From Dehalococcoidia bacterium (GTDB lineage Bacteria > Chloroflexota > Dehalococcoidia > UBA2979), in the NCBI GenBank assembly GCA_003599735.1, contig QZJI01000021.1, forward strand, positions 1-46,129: a stretch of DNA of 46,129 nucleotides. Direction: 5' to 3'. Under the pieces are notes generated by a model that was not told the origin of the DNA, searched no databases, and saw only the letters and a list, made by a program, of their open reading frames with translations. Positions 1 through 7,164 of this stretch are shown piece by piece. The translations under genes were made by a program, and so were the position numbers. Within the stretch, counting starts at the first letter, position 1, and every line of letters begins with the position of its first letter.

Positions 1-317
1 ATGGGAAGACCTTCCTCATCGCAGAAGAGCAGTCAGTGGCAGTACTTCCACCGCTGCATCTCCTCGCAGGGACAGATCCAGAACTTCTTCTCGATCTCCG
101 CCTGCTTGTCCTCGAAGAACATGCAGGGGCAGAGCGGCTTCCCGAGTTCGTCGGCGTTTCTGGCGAGGCCGATGACGAGGAACTCGGTGATCTCGCGCTG
201 CGGGTGGAGGTGGGTGCCGGACTTCTCGGCGAAGTTCTCGACGAACTTCCACATCTTCGCCATCGTCTCGGGCTTCGCGATGGAGCGGTCGGCGTCGGAC
301 GGCTGGTCGAGGGTCAC
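1..317 (-). CDS. Ferredoxin-thioredoxin-reductase-type catalytic selenoprotein, 3' end cut by window edge
   Basis: From the GTG at 317-315 the protein reads ...KPLCPCMFF...FWICPCEEM...WKYCH, giving CPC (63-65), 16 residues, CPC (82-84), 8 residues, C93-H94. This is the exact spacing of the FTR catalytic subunit, whose signature ends CHC. The expected final Cys codon is TGA (33-35). The same frame then continues LLFCDEEGLP to base 1 with no other stop, matching the CHC-L-L-F run usual in the family. I read the TGA as selenocysteine (U95). In FTR, four Cys bind a 4Fe-4S cluster and the second Cys of the first CPC and of CHC form the redox disulfide, so Sec would replace a catalytic residue. GGAG lies six bases upstream of the GTG; ATG at 263 and 254 are alternative starts. 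A tRNA-Sec gene is divergent 124 bp away. FTR-type fold is near certain; its partner (thioredoxin or other disulfide) is unknown. Confidence 0.86.
4..15 (-). promoter_or_regulatory. Candidate bacterial SECIS hairpin
   Basis: In the minus-strand mRNA a GGAA/UUCC stem with a GGUC tetraloop begins 18 bases after the TGA. Bacterial SECIS elements are small hairpins just 3' of the UGA, with G at the start of the apical loop; position and loop agree. The stem is only four base pairs as seen and the window edge hides any lower stem, so this is tentative. Confidence 0.4.
33..35 (-). other. In-frame TGA read as selenocysteine
   Basis: The TGA stands exactly where the FTR family has the second Cys of CHC. 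TGA differs from the Cys codon TGC at one base. Readthrough restores a family-like continuation, and selC lies nearby. The alternative is a true stop producing an inactive protein, which the conserved downstream residues argue against. Confidence 0.82.
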
Positions 318-428
318 GGCGGCTCCGATACGCGAGGGGCGCCCGGCGGCGTCCGAATCCAGTGTCGGCCTCGATCCCGCCCCCCGCAACCGGCCATCGT
401 GGTCGAGGCGGGGGGTGGGACGGGCCGC

Positions 429-434
429 TAGGAT
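429..434 (+). promoter_or_regulatory. Candidate -10 box for selC
   Basis: TAGGAT ends six bases before the first base of the tRNA-Sec, which places a start site at or next to the mature 5' end. The same flanked box, CGCTAGGATGGCG, recurs at 2875-2887 before the oxidoreductase gene at 2909. No good -35 box is visible. Confidence 0.4.
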
Positions 435-440
435 GGCGTT

Positions 441-537
441 GGGAGTGGATGGCGTCCGGTGATGTCCGCGATCTTCAAAATCGACGTGGGGTCGCGTTGC
501 GGTCCCAGGTGGGTTCGACACCCACGCACTCCCGCCA
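441..537 (+). tRNA. selC: Selenocysteine tRNA (anticodon TCA)
   Basis: The 97-base gene has an acceptor stem GGGAGTG/CACTCCC with discriminator G534 and encoded CCA. The TCCGGTGA D-arm block is typical of bacterial tRNA-Sec. The anticodon arm is CGAT/ATCG around a seven-base loop with TCA at 475-477. An eight-base-pair variable arm (488-495/499-506, loop GTT) closely resembles the E. coli one, and the T arm is GTGGG-TTCGACA-CCCAC. The long variable arm and TCA anticodon exclude ordinary tRNAs. It reads UGA when delivered by SelB. selA, selB and selD are not in the window. The adjacent FTR-like gene with an in-frame TGA is its obvious client. Confidence 0.95.
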
Positions 538-540
538 TAT

Positions 541-786
541 TTCTCGGACTCTCACCCCCTATCTCGAGACCCTCACCCTCCAAACCTCCCTCCCCCTCCA
601 TGAGGGGGAAGGAGGCTTCAGAACCCCATCCCCCTCACCCCTTCCCTCACGGGAAGGGGAGTTGGCTTCGCTCTCGTTCGTGGAGCCTCGATGGTTGGGG
701 GCCTCGATGGTTGGGGCGAGGTTGGTGTGTGACGGGGCGGTGGTGGGCCTCGATGGGTGGGGTGAGGGGTGCGTTCGGGCACAGGG
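541..786. repeat. Non-coding stretch with GC-rich hairpins and short direct repeats
   Basis: I see no convincing gene here. Two perfect hairpins stand close together: CCCCCTC-cat-GAGGGGG (592-608) and CCCCTTCCC-tcac-GGGAAGGGG (638-659). CTCACCCC-type runs recur between 550 and 640. A 16-base unit, GCCTCGATGGTTGGGG, is in exact tandem at 685-700 and 701-716, with a one-base variant at 747-762. The hairpins resemble interspersed palindromic elements; copy number elsewhere in the genome is unknown. Confidence 0.6.
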
Positions 787-824
787 ACGCCCGCCGTCGG
801 CGCTCGAAGCCGGACGGCGGGCGT
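787..824 (-). terminator. Hairpin terminator downstream of the CsbD/microprotein genes
   Basis: ACGCCCGCCGTC at 787-798 pairs perfectly with GACGGCGGGCGT at 813-824 over twelve base pairs, with a 14-base loop. It follows the microprotein stop (850) in the minus direction by 25 bases. There is no T-run, so it may act as a GC-rich intrinsic terminator or as 3' end protection. Confidence 0.5.
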
Positions 825-849
825 GTGTGCGGGGTGTAGCCGCCGTGGG

Positions 850-915
850 CTAGAAGATGATCACCAGGAGGATGATGACCAGGAGGATGGTGACCGCGCT
901 GCCGCCGATGTACAT
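850..915 (-). CDS. 21-residue hydrophobic membrane microprotein
   Basis: ATG at 913-915 is preceded by AGGA at six bases. The product starts MYIGGSAVTIL and is almost wholly Val/Ile/Leu afterwards, ending in Phe, so it is a single short membrane-spanning helix. It lies 62 bases downstream of csbD on the same strand and before a strong hairpin, which suggests a shared transcript. Short glycine-then-aliphatic proteins of this kind are seen near stress genes in other bacteria, but I know no assigned function. It is too small for a domain call. Confidence 0.55.
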   Translation of the reverse strand: MYIGGSAVTILLVIILLVIIF

Positions 916-977
916 GGTGGGTCCTGACTCAGCGAGGGCGTCCGCTGTCTGATCGGTAGGGTCCGTGGGCGGTGCCG

Positions 978-1181
978 TTAGTCCTTGCTGTTGAGGGCGT
1001 CGGTGGCTTTCTTGACGCTGTCTTTGACGTCGCCCAGGGCCTCCTGGGTCTTGCCCTTTACCTGCTGCGCCTTGCCGCGCGCTTCCATGTCCTTGTTGTG
1101 GGTGATCTTGCCGGCGGCCTCGCGTGCCGCGCCGGCGGCTTCGTTGCCCTTGCCCATGATCTTGTCGCGTTTCCCTGCCAC
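978..1181 (-). CDS. csbD: CsbD family stress-response protein
   Basis: The 67-residue product is highly charged: KIMGKGNEAAG, GKITHNKDMEARGKAQQVKG, then Lys/Asp-rich helices to DALNSKD. This is the CsbD signature (GK.....G.......EG.....G..K...G). Family members are small, abundant, mostly helical and induced by general stress (sigma-B in Bacillus); the molecular function is unknown. GTG at 1181-1179 is chosen because AGAGGAG lies eight bases upstream; the internal ATG at 1157 has no such site. A 40-bp tandem repeat lies immediately upstream, in the probable promoter or leader region. Confidence 0.88.
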   Translation of the reverse strand: MAGKRDKIMGKGNEAAGAAREAAGKITHNKDMEARGKAQQVKGKTQEALGDVKDSVKKATDALNSKD

Positions 1182-1194
1182 TGGTGTCTCCTCT

Positions 1195-1340
1195 GTGTGA
1201 CGCGTCTGTGTGACGCCCTCGATGTGAGGGCTCCGTGTGACGCCTCTGTGTGACGCCCTCGATGTGAGGGCTCCGCGTGATGCCTCTGCGTGATGCCCTC
1301 GATGTGAGGGCTCCGCGTGATGCCTCTGCGTGATGCCCCT
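1195..1340. repeat. 40-bp tandem repeat, about 3.6 copies
   Basis: Full units lie at 1221-1260, 1261-1300 and 1301-1340, with a partial copy at 1195-1220. Units differ by a few transitions, such as GTGTGACGCC against GCGTGATGCC. Each carries GCCCTC-gatgt-GAGGGC, a six-base-pair hairpin, so the array encodes serial stem-loops. It sits between the start of csbD and the 3' end of the MFS gene. There are no unique spacers, so it is not a CRISPR array. Confidence 0.85.
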
Positions 1341-1511
1341 CGGATGTGCCGGGGCTCGCTGGTCGTGTGTCCATGCTGGCATGGTGGGCGTCGCAGCGCC
1401 GTGGTGCGCCGGGCGCGGTCGTATCAAGGTCATCGCATTCCGGCGGCAGTGGGGGGCGGGAGGCGTCGATGGAGGGTGGGCTTCGATGCGGCGGTCGGGC
1501 GGGGGTCGCTA
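1341..1511. other. Non-coding gap between repeat array and MFS gene
   Basis: I find no gene with a plausible start and ribosome site on either strand. It probably holds the csbD promoter (minus strand), but no confident -10/-35 pair is visible. Confidence 0.4.
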
Positions 1512-2801
1512 TTAGAGGCGGCGGACGGAGCCCCAGGCGGCGATGAAGAGGACGAAGCAGACGGCGGCGGCGGCCATGAAGGCGCCGATGCCGCTCTGGA
1601 CGCCCCAGGCGGAGATCGCGAAGGCCATGGGGAATGATCCGATCGCCTGGACGCCGTGGGACATCTGGTTCACGGCCATGACGCGCCCTCGCATCTCGTT
1701 GCGGGCGACCTGGTGGAGGAGGGTGTTGTTCAGCGCCATGGCGACGGAGTGGAAGATGCCGGCGCTGGCGAGGATGGAGAGTGACAGCGCGTAATTGGAG
1801 GACTGGGAGAAGGCCAGCAGGATGACGGCGTAGGCGAGGAAGCAGCCTGACATCAACAGCCCTCGATGGCGCGCGCCGCCGAGGTAGGCAAGGGTGAGCA
1901 GGCCGAGGAGCGATCCCCATCCCATCATGGACGAGAGCATGCCGAAGCCGGAGTTGCCGCGGTGGAGGACGTCTTCGGAGACGATCTTGAGGAATGGGAT
2001 GTAGGGGTAGATGAGCAGCGAGGGGATCACGGAGACGACGATGAGGCCAAGGATCCGTTTGTCCTGCCAGGAGTAGCGGAAGCCTTCGACCATCATGCGC
2101 CACGGCGAGACGGCGCTGGTGACGCGCTCCTGCCGGGTGGCGTGGCTGATGCGGAGGGTGGCGATGCTGGCCGCGACCTGGAGGACGACGAGCATGACGA
2201 GGGCGGAGGCGACGCCCCACGCGGCCATCATGATGCCGAAGCCAGAGGGTCCGAGGACGCGCGAGATGTTCTGGACCATGGAGTTGACGGCGACGGCGTT
2301 GGGGAGCGTCTCGTCGGTGGTGACGTCGTAGACGAAGGCCTGGCGGGCGGGCTGGTTGATCGACTGGGCGAGTCCGCCGCCGAAGGCGATGACGTAGACG
2401 TGCCAGACCTGGGTGAGGTCGAGCAGGACTAGGGCGGCGAGGACCGCGGCGAGGGCGGCGTCGAGGAGGGTGGAGGCGACGATGATGCGCCGGCGGGGGA
2501 AGCGGTCGGAGAGGTAGCCGCCGTAGGGAGCGATGAGCGTGCCGACCCCGCCTCGGAAGGCGGCCACGGCGCCGAGCTGGACGGCGGAGCCGGTCATTTC
2601 GTAGACGAGGGCGAAGAGGGCGAGCTGCTTCGCCCACTGGGCGAAGCCGGCGGCGAGCGTGGAGAGGGTGAGGTAGCGGAAGTCGCGCAGGCCAAAGGAG
2701 ACGAAGACCTCGCTGGTGGAGGCCCTCGCCCGTATGGGCGGCGCGATGGCGGCGTCGGACGCCGCGTGGCCTGAGGGGGTCGGTAGGCGGCCCGTTGCCA
2801 T
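1512..2801 (-). CDS. MFS transporter (DHA3/EntS-like exporter)
   Basis: The 429-residue protein has about twelve hydrophobic segments. It shows the MFS loop 2-3 motif as GGYLSDRFPRRR and a second-half loop SMMGWGSLLGLL. After TM4 it has INQPARQAFVYDVTTDETLPNAVAVNS, typical of the MFS_3 (EntS/drug exporter) group. ATG at 2801 is chosen for GAGG six bases upstream; the upstream in-frame ATGs at 2858 and 2828 lack this. The N-terminal ~30 residues are hydrophilic. The substrate cannot be told from sequence. It is divergent from the oxidoreductase at 2909. Confidence 0.85.
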   Translation of the reverse strand: MATGRLPTPSGHAASDAAIAPPIRARASTSEVFVSFGLRDFRYLTLSTLAAGFAQWAKQLALFALVYEMTGSAVQLGAVAAFRGGVGTLIAPYGGYLSDRFPRRRIIVASTLLDAALAAVLAALVLLDLTQVWHVYVIAFGGGLAQSINQPARQAFVYDVTTDETLPNAVAVNSMVQNISRVLGPSGFGIMMAAWGVASALVMLVVLQVAASIATLRISHATRQERVTSAVSPWRMMVEGFRYSWQDKRILGLIVVSVIPSLLIYPYIPFLKIVSEDVLHRGNSGFGMLSSMMGWGSLLGLLTLAYLGGARHRGLLMSGCFLAYAVILLAFSQSSNYALSLSILASAGIFHSVAMALNNTLLHQVARNEMRGRVMAVNQMSHGVQAIGSFPMAFAISAWGVQSGIGAFMAAAAVCFVLFIAAWGSVRRL

Positions 2802-2877
2802 GGCTTGCCTCGATCTGCCGCGCACCATAGCACCCGCGGTGGTTACCGGCCGCCGCATGCGCGTCCGTGGCCGCCGC

Positions 2878-2883
2878 TAGGAT
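2878..2883 (+). promoter_or_regulatory. Candidate -10 box for the oxidoreductase gene
   Basis: TAGGAT here has the same flanks (CGC before, GGCG after) as the box before selC at 429. It gives a leader of about 20 bases before the ATG at 2909, containing GGAGG. This supports the downstream start rather than 2867. Confidence 0.35.
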
Positions 2884-2908
2884 GGCGGCGCAGGCGAGGA
2901 GGACGGCG

Positions 2909-3811
2909 ATGCGCGCTCTCGTGGTCGATCCGGACGTCGAAGGGCGGTTGCGGCTGGGCGACGCGCCGGAGCCGCAGCCTCGCGCGGATCAGGTGCTGGT
3001 CGCCGTGCGGCATATCTCGCTGAACTACGGCGATCTGCGCGGGGCTCAGGCGCGGCCGGCGGGGTTCGTGCCGGGGTGGGACGCGTCTGGTGTGGTGCTG
3101 CGCGCGGCGGCCTCCGGCGGTGGCCCGGCCGAGGGCGCGCGGGTGGTGACGACGATGGGGTCGCAGGGCGGCTGGGCGGAGCGTCGCGCGGTGGACCTCG
3201 ACGAGCTGGCGGTGGTGCCGGAGGAGATCGACCTGGGCGCGGCCTCGACGTTGCCGGTGGCGGGGGTGTCGGCGCTGCGTGCGCTCCGCCGCTCGGGCGC
3301 GCTGCTGGGGCGTCGGGTGCTGGTGACGGGCGCGTCGGGCGGCGTCGGGCGGTTCGCGGTGCAGCTGGCCGCGCTGGGCGGGGCGCATGTGATCGCGAGC
3401 GTGGGGTCGACGGCACGTGGCGAGGGGTTGCGCGCGCTCGGCGCGGTCGAGGTGGTGGTGGGCCTCGACGGTGTGGACGCGCCGGTCCATGTGGTGATCG
3501 ACAGTGTGGGCGGTTCGCAGCTGGTGAAGGTGTGGGGGCTGCTCGGCGAGGGCGGTGTGGTGCAATGCATCGGGACGACGTCGCAGGAGCCGGCGGCGTT
3601 TCCGTCGCTGGTGGGGATGAAGCGGACGATCGAGGCGTTCACGAAGGGGCCGCACTCGGGCGAGGACATCGCGTACCTGATGAGCCTGATACAGGCGGGG
3701 AAGTTGCGGGTGGACGTCGGGTGGCGCGGGTCGTGGTCGCGGATCGCGGAAGCGGGTGCGGCGCTGTTCGGCCGTCAGGTGGCGGGAAAGGCCGTGCTGG
3801 ATATCGACTGA
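2909..3811 (+). CDS. Zinc-type alcohol dehydrogenase-like / quinone oxidoreductase family protein
   Basis: The 300-residue protein has the MDR layout: an N-terminal GroES-like half (LGDAPEPQPRADQVLVAV, FVPGWDASGVV) and a Rossmann half with VLVTGASGGVGRFAVQLAA, the NADPH-binding motif near residues 133-145. The Cys/His/Glu ligands of the catalytic zinc site are absent, as in quinone oxidoreductases and crotonyl-CoA-reductase-like enzymes, so a zinc-free NADPH reductase is likely. ATG 2909 has GGAGG seven bases upstream. The substrate is unknown. GC is very high. Confidence 0.85.
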   Translation: MRALVVDPDVEGRLRLGDAPEPQPRADQVLVAVRHISLNYGDLRGAQARPAGFVPGWDASGVVLRAAASGGGPAEGARVVTTMGSQGGWAERRAVDLDELAVVPEEIDLGAASTLPVAGVSALRALRRSGALLGRRVLVTGASGGVGRFAVQLAALGGAHVIASVGSTARGEGLRALGAVEVVVGLDGVDAPVHVVIDSVGGSQLVKVWGLLGEGGVVQCIGTTSQEPAAFPSLVGMKRTIEAFTKGPHSGEDIAYLMSLIQAGKLRVDVGWRGSWSRIAEAGAALFGRQVAGKAVLDID

Positions 3812-3893
3812 GGCGGTCAGGGGCGGCGTAGACTCTGGTGAGTCGACGCCGAGATCGGCTGTTACGCCTCGGTGGCGTGGGGAGGCCTGAACG

Positions 3894-4421
3894 ATGCGCA
3901 CCGCCGTCCGCTTTCTGTACGCCGTGGCGATCGCGCTGTTCCTCGCGCTGACGGTGGGCTTCGGCACGCTGACGTTCTACCCCGGGCCGGACCGCCCCGA
4001 GTACCCGAAGGAAGCGGAGTTGCGCGTCGCGCCCGCGCCGGCCGCGACGCCCGCGACGCCCGATCCGAAGCAGATCGAGGCGCAGCGCCAGTACGAGGAG
4101 GAGTACCAGCGGTTCCAGAAGGACGAGAAGGTCCATCACCGGAACGTGCTGCTGGCGGTGACGGGGATCGCCGCGGTCGCGCTGCTCGGGGGTATCGCGG
4201 CGACGGCGGCCCTCGATGTCCTGCGGGCGGGGATCATGCTGGGGGCATTGTTCAGCGTGATCTGGGCGTTGATCTATGGAGCGAACGCGGCGGGCCGTGG
4301 CGCGATCTTCGTGGCGGCGCTGGTGGTGCTCGTCCTGCTCGCGGCGGTGAGCACGGAGCGGGTGCGTGGCTGGCTCGGGCGCACGCTCCGGCTCGGCTCC
4401 GGAGACGATCTACTGCGGTAA
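3894..4421 (+). CDS. Membrane protein with four predicted TM segments, unknown function
   Basis: The 175-residue protein starts MRTAVRFLYAVAIALFLAL, a first membrane segment. An extracytoplasmic-looking loop rich in Pro/Ala/Thr and then charged residues (QRQYEEEYQRFQKDEK) follows, and three further hydrophobic segments lie between about residues 84 and 155. It ends with a short basic tail. No family is recognised. A TAGACT box at 3828-3833 may be its -10. The charged central loop could be a short coiled coil. Confidence 0.75.
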   Translation: MRTAVRFLYAVAIALFLALTVGFGTLTFYPGPDRPEYPKEAELRVAPAPAATPATPDPKQIEAQRQYEEEYQRFQKDEKVHHRNVLLAVTGIAAVALLGGIAATAALDVLRAGIMLGALFSVIWALIYGANAAGRGAIFVAALVVLVLLAAVSTERVRGWLGRTLRLGSGDDLLR

Positions 4422-4508
4422 CACGGTCGTGGTTGTCATCTTTGGTGCGGCTTGCGCCGCCGCGTACACTCGCGCCGAAAGAGCCCCGTCCCGGGGACGA
4501 GGTGCGCG

Positions 4509-5828
4509 ATGGTACTGCCTGCTGACGTGGCCAGCGAGACGAGCGAGAAGCCAGCGCGCCTCCCGCTACCGACGCACTTCTTTGGCCGCGACTTCTACTA
4601 CGGCTGGTACATCGTTGGTGTCGCGTTCGTCTCCTCGATGATGTCGATGGGGATTACGGCGTACTCGATGGGCGTATTCCTGAAGCCGATGACAGAAGAG
4701 CTCGGCTGGTCGCGCACGGACATCTCGCTCGGGCAGACCCTCACCACGTTCGTCACGGGGATTCTTGGCGTCGCGATTGGGCGGCGGATGGACATGCGCG
4801 GCGGGCGTGCTCTGATGGTGGGCGGCGCGGTCATCGGCGGGTTCGGGTTCATCGCGCTGGGGCAGGTCCACCAGCTGTGGCAGTACTACGTCGTGCGTAC
4901 CGGGCTGGTGGCCGTCGGTTCGATCGGTATGGGAAACCTCGTCGTCAACGTGGCGCTGTCGAACTGGTTCGTGCGCCGCCGTGGGCGGGCAATCGCGATC
5001 GGCGTGATGGGGACGTCGGTGGCGGCGCTGGTGCTGCCGACGGTGGCGAACTGGATGATCGATGTGTGGGGCTGGCGGGCGGCGTGGGCGGCGATCGGCG
5101 TGGCGGTATGGGTGACGGTTATCCCGTCGGCGCTGCTGGCGATGCGACGGCGCCCCGAGGATTTCGGGCTGCGGCCGGACGGCGATGGCGTGCCGGTGGA
5201 GGGCGCGCGCGTGTCGGCGCGGGTCGCCTCGGACGTGCGGTGGACGCGGCAGACGGCCGCGCGCACGTGGACGCTGTGGATGTTGGTCGCGACGTTCGGG
5301 CTCGCGAGCACAGGGATGGGCGCGTTGCTGCTGCATTTGATCCCGTACATGACAGACGCGGGGTTCACGCGTGCGCAGGCGGCGGGAGCGTTCGGCATGA
5401 TCGGCGTGTCCGGGCTGCTTTCGAAACCGCTGTGGGGGATCGCGCTGGACCGGTTCCCGGTCCGCCGCTGTGCGGCGGCGGAGTTCGGGCTGATGGGCCT
5501 GGGGATCGCGCTGATCCTGACGTCGCACACGCTGGCGCCGCTCTACGCCTCGATCTTCACGCTCGGCCTCGGCATCGGCGGAGTGGTGACGGTGCAGGAG
5601 GTGGTGTGGGCGGACTTCTTCGGGCGGTTGAGCCTCGGCACGGTGCGGAGCCTGGCGCAGCCGTTCACGATCGTGTCCAGTGCGGGCGGGCCGGTGTTCG
5701 CCGGCTTTGCCTACGACCACTTCGGGTCGTACACGACGGCGTTCCACCTCTTCATCGCGACGTACGTCGCCGCGGCCGTGCTGATCCTGCTGACGCCGAC
5801 GCCGGCACGTCCCGCGTCGGCGGACTAG
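4509..5828 (+). CDS. MFS transporter (OFA / monocarboxylate-like)
   Basis: The 439-residue protein has twelve predicted TM helices. It begins FYYGWYIVGVAFVSS and GVFLKPMTEELGWSRTDIS, characteristic of the oxalate-formate antiporter/monocarboxylate group. GRRMDMRGGRALMVGG is the loop 2-3 motif and GIALDRFPVRRC its second-half equivalent. ATG 4509 has GAGG six bases upstream and is preferred to 4452. A TACACT box at 4465 may be its -10. The end overlaps the convergent crotonase gene by four bases. Anion transport is plausible; the substrate is not determinable. The pseudogene at 8648 appears to be a dead relative. Confidence 0.87.
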   Translation: MVLPADVASETSEKPARLPLPTHFFGRDFYYGWYIVGVAFVSSMMSMGITAYSMGVFLKPMTEELGWSRTDISLGQTLTTFVTGILGVAIGRRMDMRGGRALMVGGAVIGGFGFIALGQVHQLWQYYVVRTGLVAVGSIGMGNLVVNVALSNWFVRRRGRAIAIGVMGTSVAALVLPTVANWMIDVWGWRAAWAAIGVAVWVTVIPSALLAMRRRPEDFGLRPDGDGVPVEGARVSARVASDVRWTRQTAARTWTLWMLVATFGLASTGMGALLLHLIPYMTDAGFTRAQAAGAFGMIGVSGLLSKPLWGIALDRFPVRRCAAAEFGLMGLGIALILTSHTLAPLYASIFTLGLGIGGVVTVQEVVWADFFGRLSLGTVRSLAQPFTIVSSAGGPVFAGFAYDHFGSYTTAFHLFIATYVAAAVLILLTPTPARPASAD

Positions 5829-6655
5829 ACACCCGAGGTGCCGGAGAGCCCGTAGCGGTCGCCCCGCAGGCCCCGCACAGCGAGGTCGACCGCGGCGAGA
5901 CGGCGCTGGCCCTGCATGCGTGACTCGCCCTGCATGTACGAGGACCATGCCATGTAGTCGCCGAGGACATCCTCGAGGTGGTTTGAGTAGCCCTGGATGT
6001 CCTGCGCTTTGTTCATCGCGACCTTCGAGATGCGCACGGTCATCGGGTGGTTCTCCGCGACGCGTCGGGCGTAGGCGTAAGTCTCGCGCTCGAGGTCCTC
6101 GGGGGCCAGGACTCGGTTGACGAAGCCGTAGTCGTGCGCCTCCTGGGCGGTAAGAAAGCGGCTCTCGAAGACGAGTTCTTTCGCGCGCTTCACGCCGAGG
6201 TCCCACGGGACGGACATGTACTCGATGAAGCCAGGGAGAAAGCGTGCGTCCCGCGCGGCGAAGACGAGGTCCAGGCAGCCGGCGAGCATCCAGCCGGCGT
6301 AGATGCAGTAGCCCTCGACCATGGCGATGGTGGGTTTGGGGAAGTTCCGCCAGCGCATGAGCAGGTCGAGGTTGTACTTCTTGAACTGGTCGTAGCGGTC
6401 GAGGCCGTCGACGGCGCCGAGGGACTCGCGGTACGCGATGCCCTCGGGTGTGCCGAGGTCGTGGCCGGAGGAGAAATTGCCGCCAGATCCCCGGACGATC
6501 AGGACGCGGACATCCTTGTCGTGTCCAGCTTCGTCGAAGGCGAATCCGACCTCATCGAGGAGGCGGTAAGACTGGGCGTTACGGTAGTTCGGCCGGTTGA
6601 GCTGGATCGTCGCGATCGCTCCGTCGACTTCGTAAGCGATCTCCTCGTACGGCAT
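5825..6655 (-). CDS. Enoyl-CoA hydratase/isomerase (crotonase) family protein
   Basis: The 276-residue protein has the crotonase core: IATIQLNRPNYRNAQ at the N-terminus, the first oxyanion-hole segment GGNFSSGHDL (about 60-69), and the second region EGYCIYAGWMLAGCLDLVFA. The usual GGG.EL carrying the first catalytic Glu is changed to AGWMLAG, so ordinary hydratase chemistry is doubtful. A family isomerase, hydrolase or lyase is equally possible. ATG 6655 has GGGGAGG seven bases upstream. The 3' end overlaps the convergent MFS gene by four bases. Confidence 0.88.
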   Translation of the reverse strand: MPYEEIAYEVDGAIATIQLNRPNYRNAQSYRLLDEVGFAFDEAGHDKDVRVLIVRGSGGNFSSGHDLGTPEGIAYRESLGAVDGLDRYDQFKKYNLDLLMRWRNFPKPTIAMVEGYCIYAGWMLAGCLDLVFAARDARFLPGFIEYMSVPWDLGVKRAKELVFESRFLTAQEAHDYGFVNRVLAPEDLERETYAYARRVAENHPMTVRISKVAMNKAQDIQGYSNHLEDVLGDYMAWSSYMQGESRMQGQRRLAAVDLAVRGLRGDRYGLSGTSGV

Positions 6656-6772
6656 GGGTGAGCCTCCCCGAATCTAAGCGGTGCGCGGGCAGGGTAACGC
6701 CACCGCGAATGCGTGTGGGGAGGGAGGCAGAAGGAGTATTGTCCGGGCGCGGTGGGTTGCGAAGGGTTAACC

Positions 6773-7120
6773 ATGACGTTTACCGAAGCAGTGAAGTCGG
6801 GGTTTCAGAACTACGCCGTCTTCACCGGGCGGACGGGTCGCAGCACGTTCTGGTACTGGGTGTTGTTCGGCCTGATCGTGAGCCTGATCGTGAATGCCGT
6901 GGACGGCGTTCTTGGCGTCCGGATGCTGGCACCACTCGTGAGTCTGGGGCTGTTACTGCCGAATCTCGGTATGTCAGTGCGGCGACTGCATGACATCGGC
7001 AAGTCGTGGAAATGGATATTGTTGATCCTCATCCCGGTGCTGGGATGGATCTATTTGATCTATTTGTATGTCCAGCCGGGTGAGGGGTCGGCCAACGCGT
7101 ACGGGTCGCCTTCGGCGTAG
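6773..7120 (+). CDS. DUF805 family membrane protein
   Basis: The 115-residue product contains FTGRTGRSTFWYWVLF, the RxxRxxFWxW entry motif of DUF805 (YhaH-like). Hydrophobic segments and VRRLHDIGKSWKW follow, the second conserved DUF805 block, then a final membrane helix ending IYLYVQPGEG. These inner-membrane proteins have no firm function. ATG 6773 gives the exact family N-terminus. A good intrinsic terminator follows at 7165. Confidence 0.92.
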   Translation: MTFTEAVKSGFQNYAVFTGRTGRSTFWYWVLFGLIVSLIVNAVDGVLGVRMLAPLVSLGLLLPNLGMSVRRLHDIGKSWKWILLILIPVLGWIYLIYLYVQPGEGSANAYGSPSA

Positions 7121-7164
7121 TCCACATAGCAAGTAGTCCACATAGCAATGTGGGATGGACAGGC
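7121..7164. repeat. 13-base direct repeat with small hairpin
   Basis: GTCCACATAGCAA occurs twice (7120-7132 and 7136-7148). The second copy forms CCACAT-agca-ATGTGG (7138-7153). It lies directly after the DUF805 stop and before the terminator. Confidence 0.6.

Noticed and set aside
33-35. TGA as an ordinary stop for a short FTR-like protein
   Set aside because: It would remove exactly the last catalytic Cys, the frame stays open and family-like beyond it, and a tRNA-Sec gene is adjacent.
1195-1340. 40-bp repeats as a CRISPR array
   Set aside because: The units are directly tandem with no unique spacers, and no cas genes are near.
850-2637. Long minus-strand open frame of about 595 codons
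   Set aside because: It is the Arg/Pro-rich shadow of the MFS gene; only the last 21 codons (850-915) look real.
7120-7148. Duplicated 13-base sequence as an attachment site or target duplication
   Set aside because: No integrase, transposase or element lies between or near the copies.
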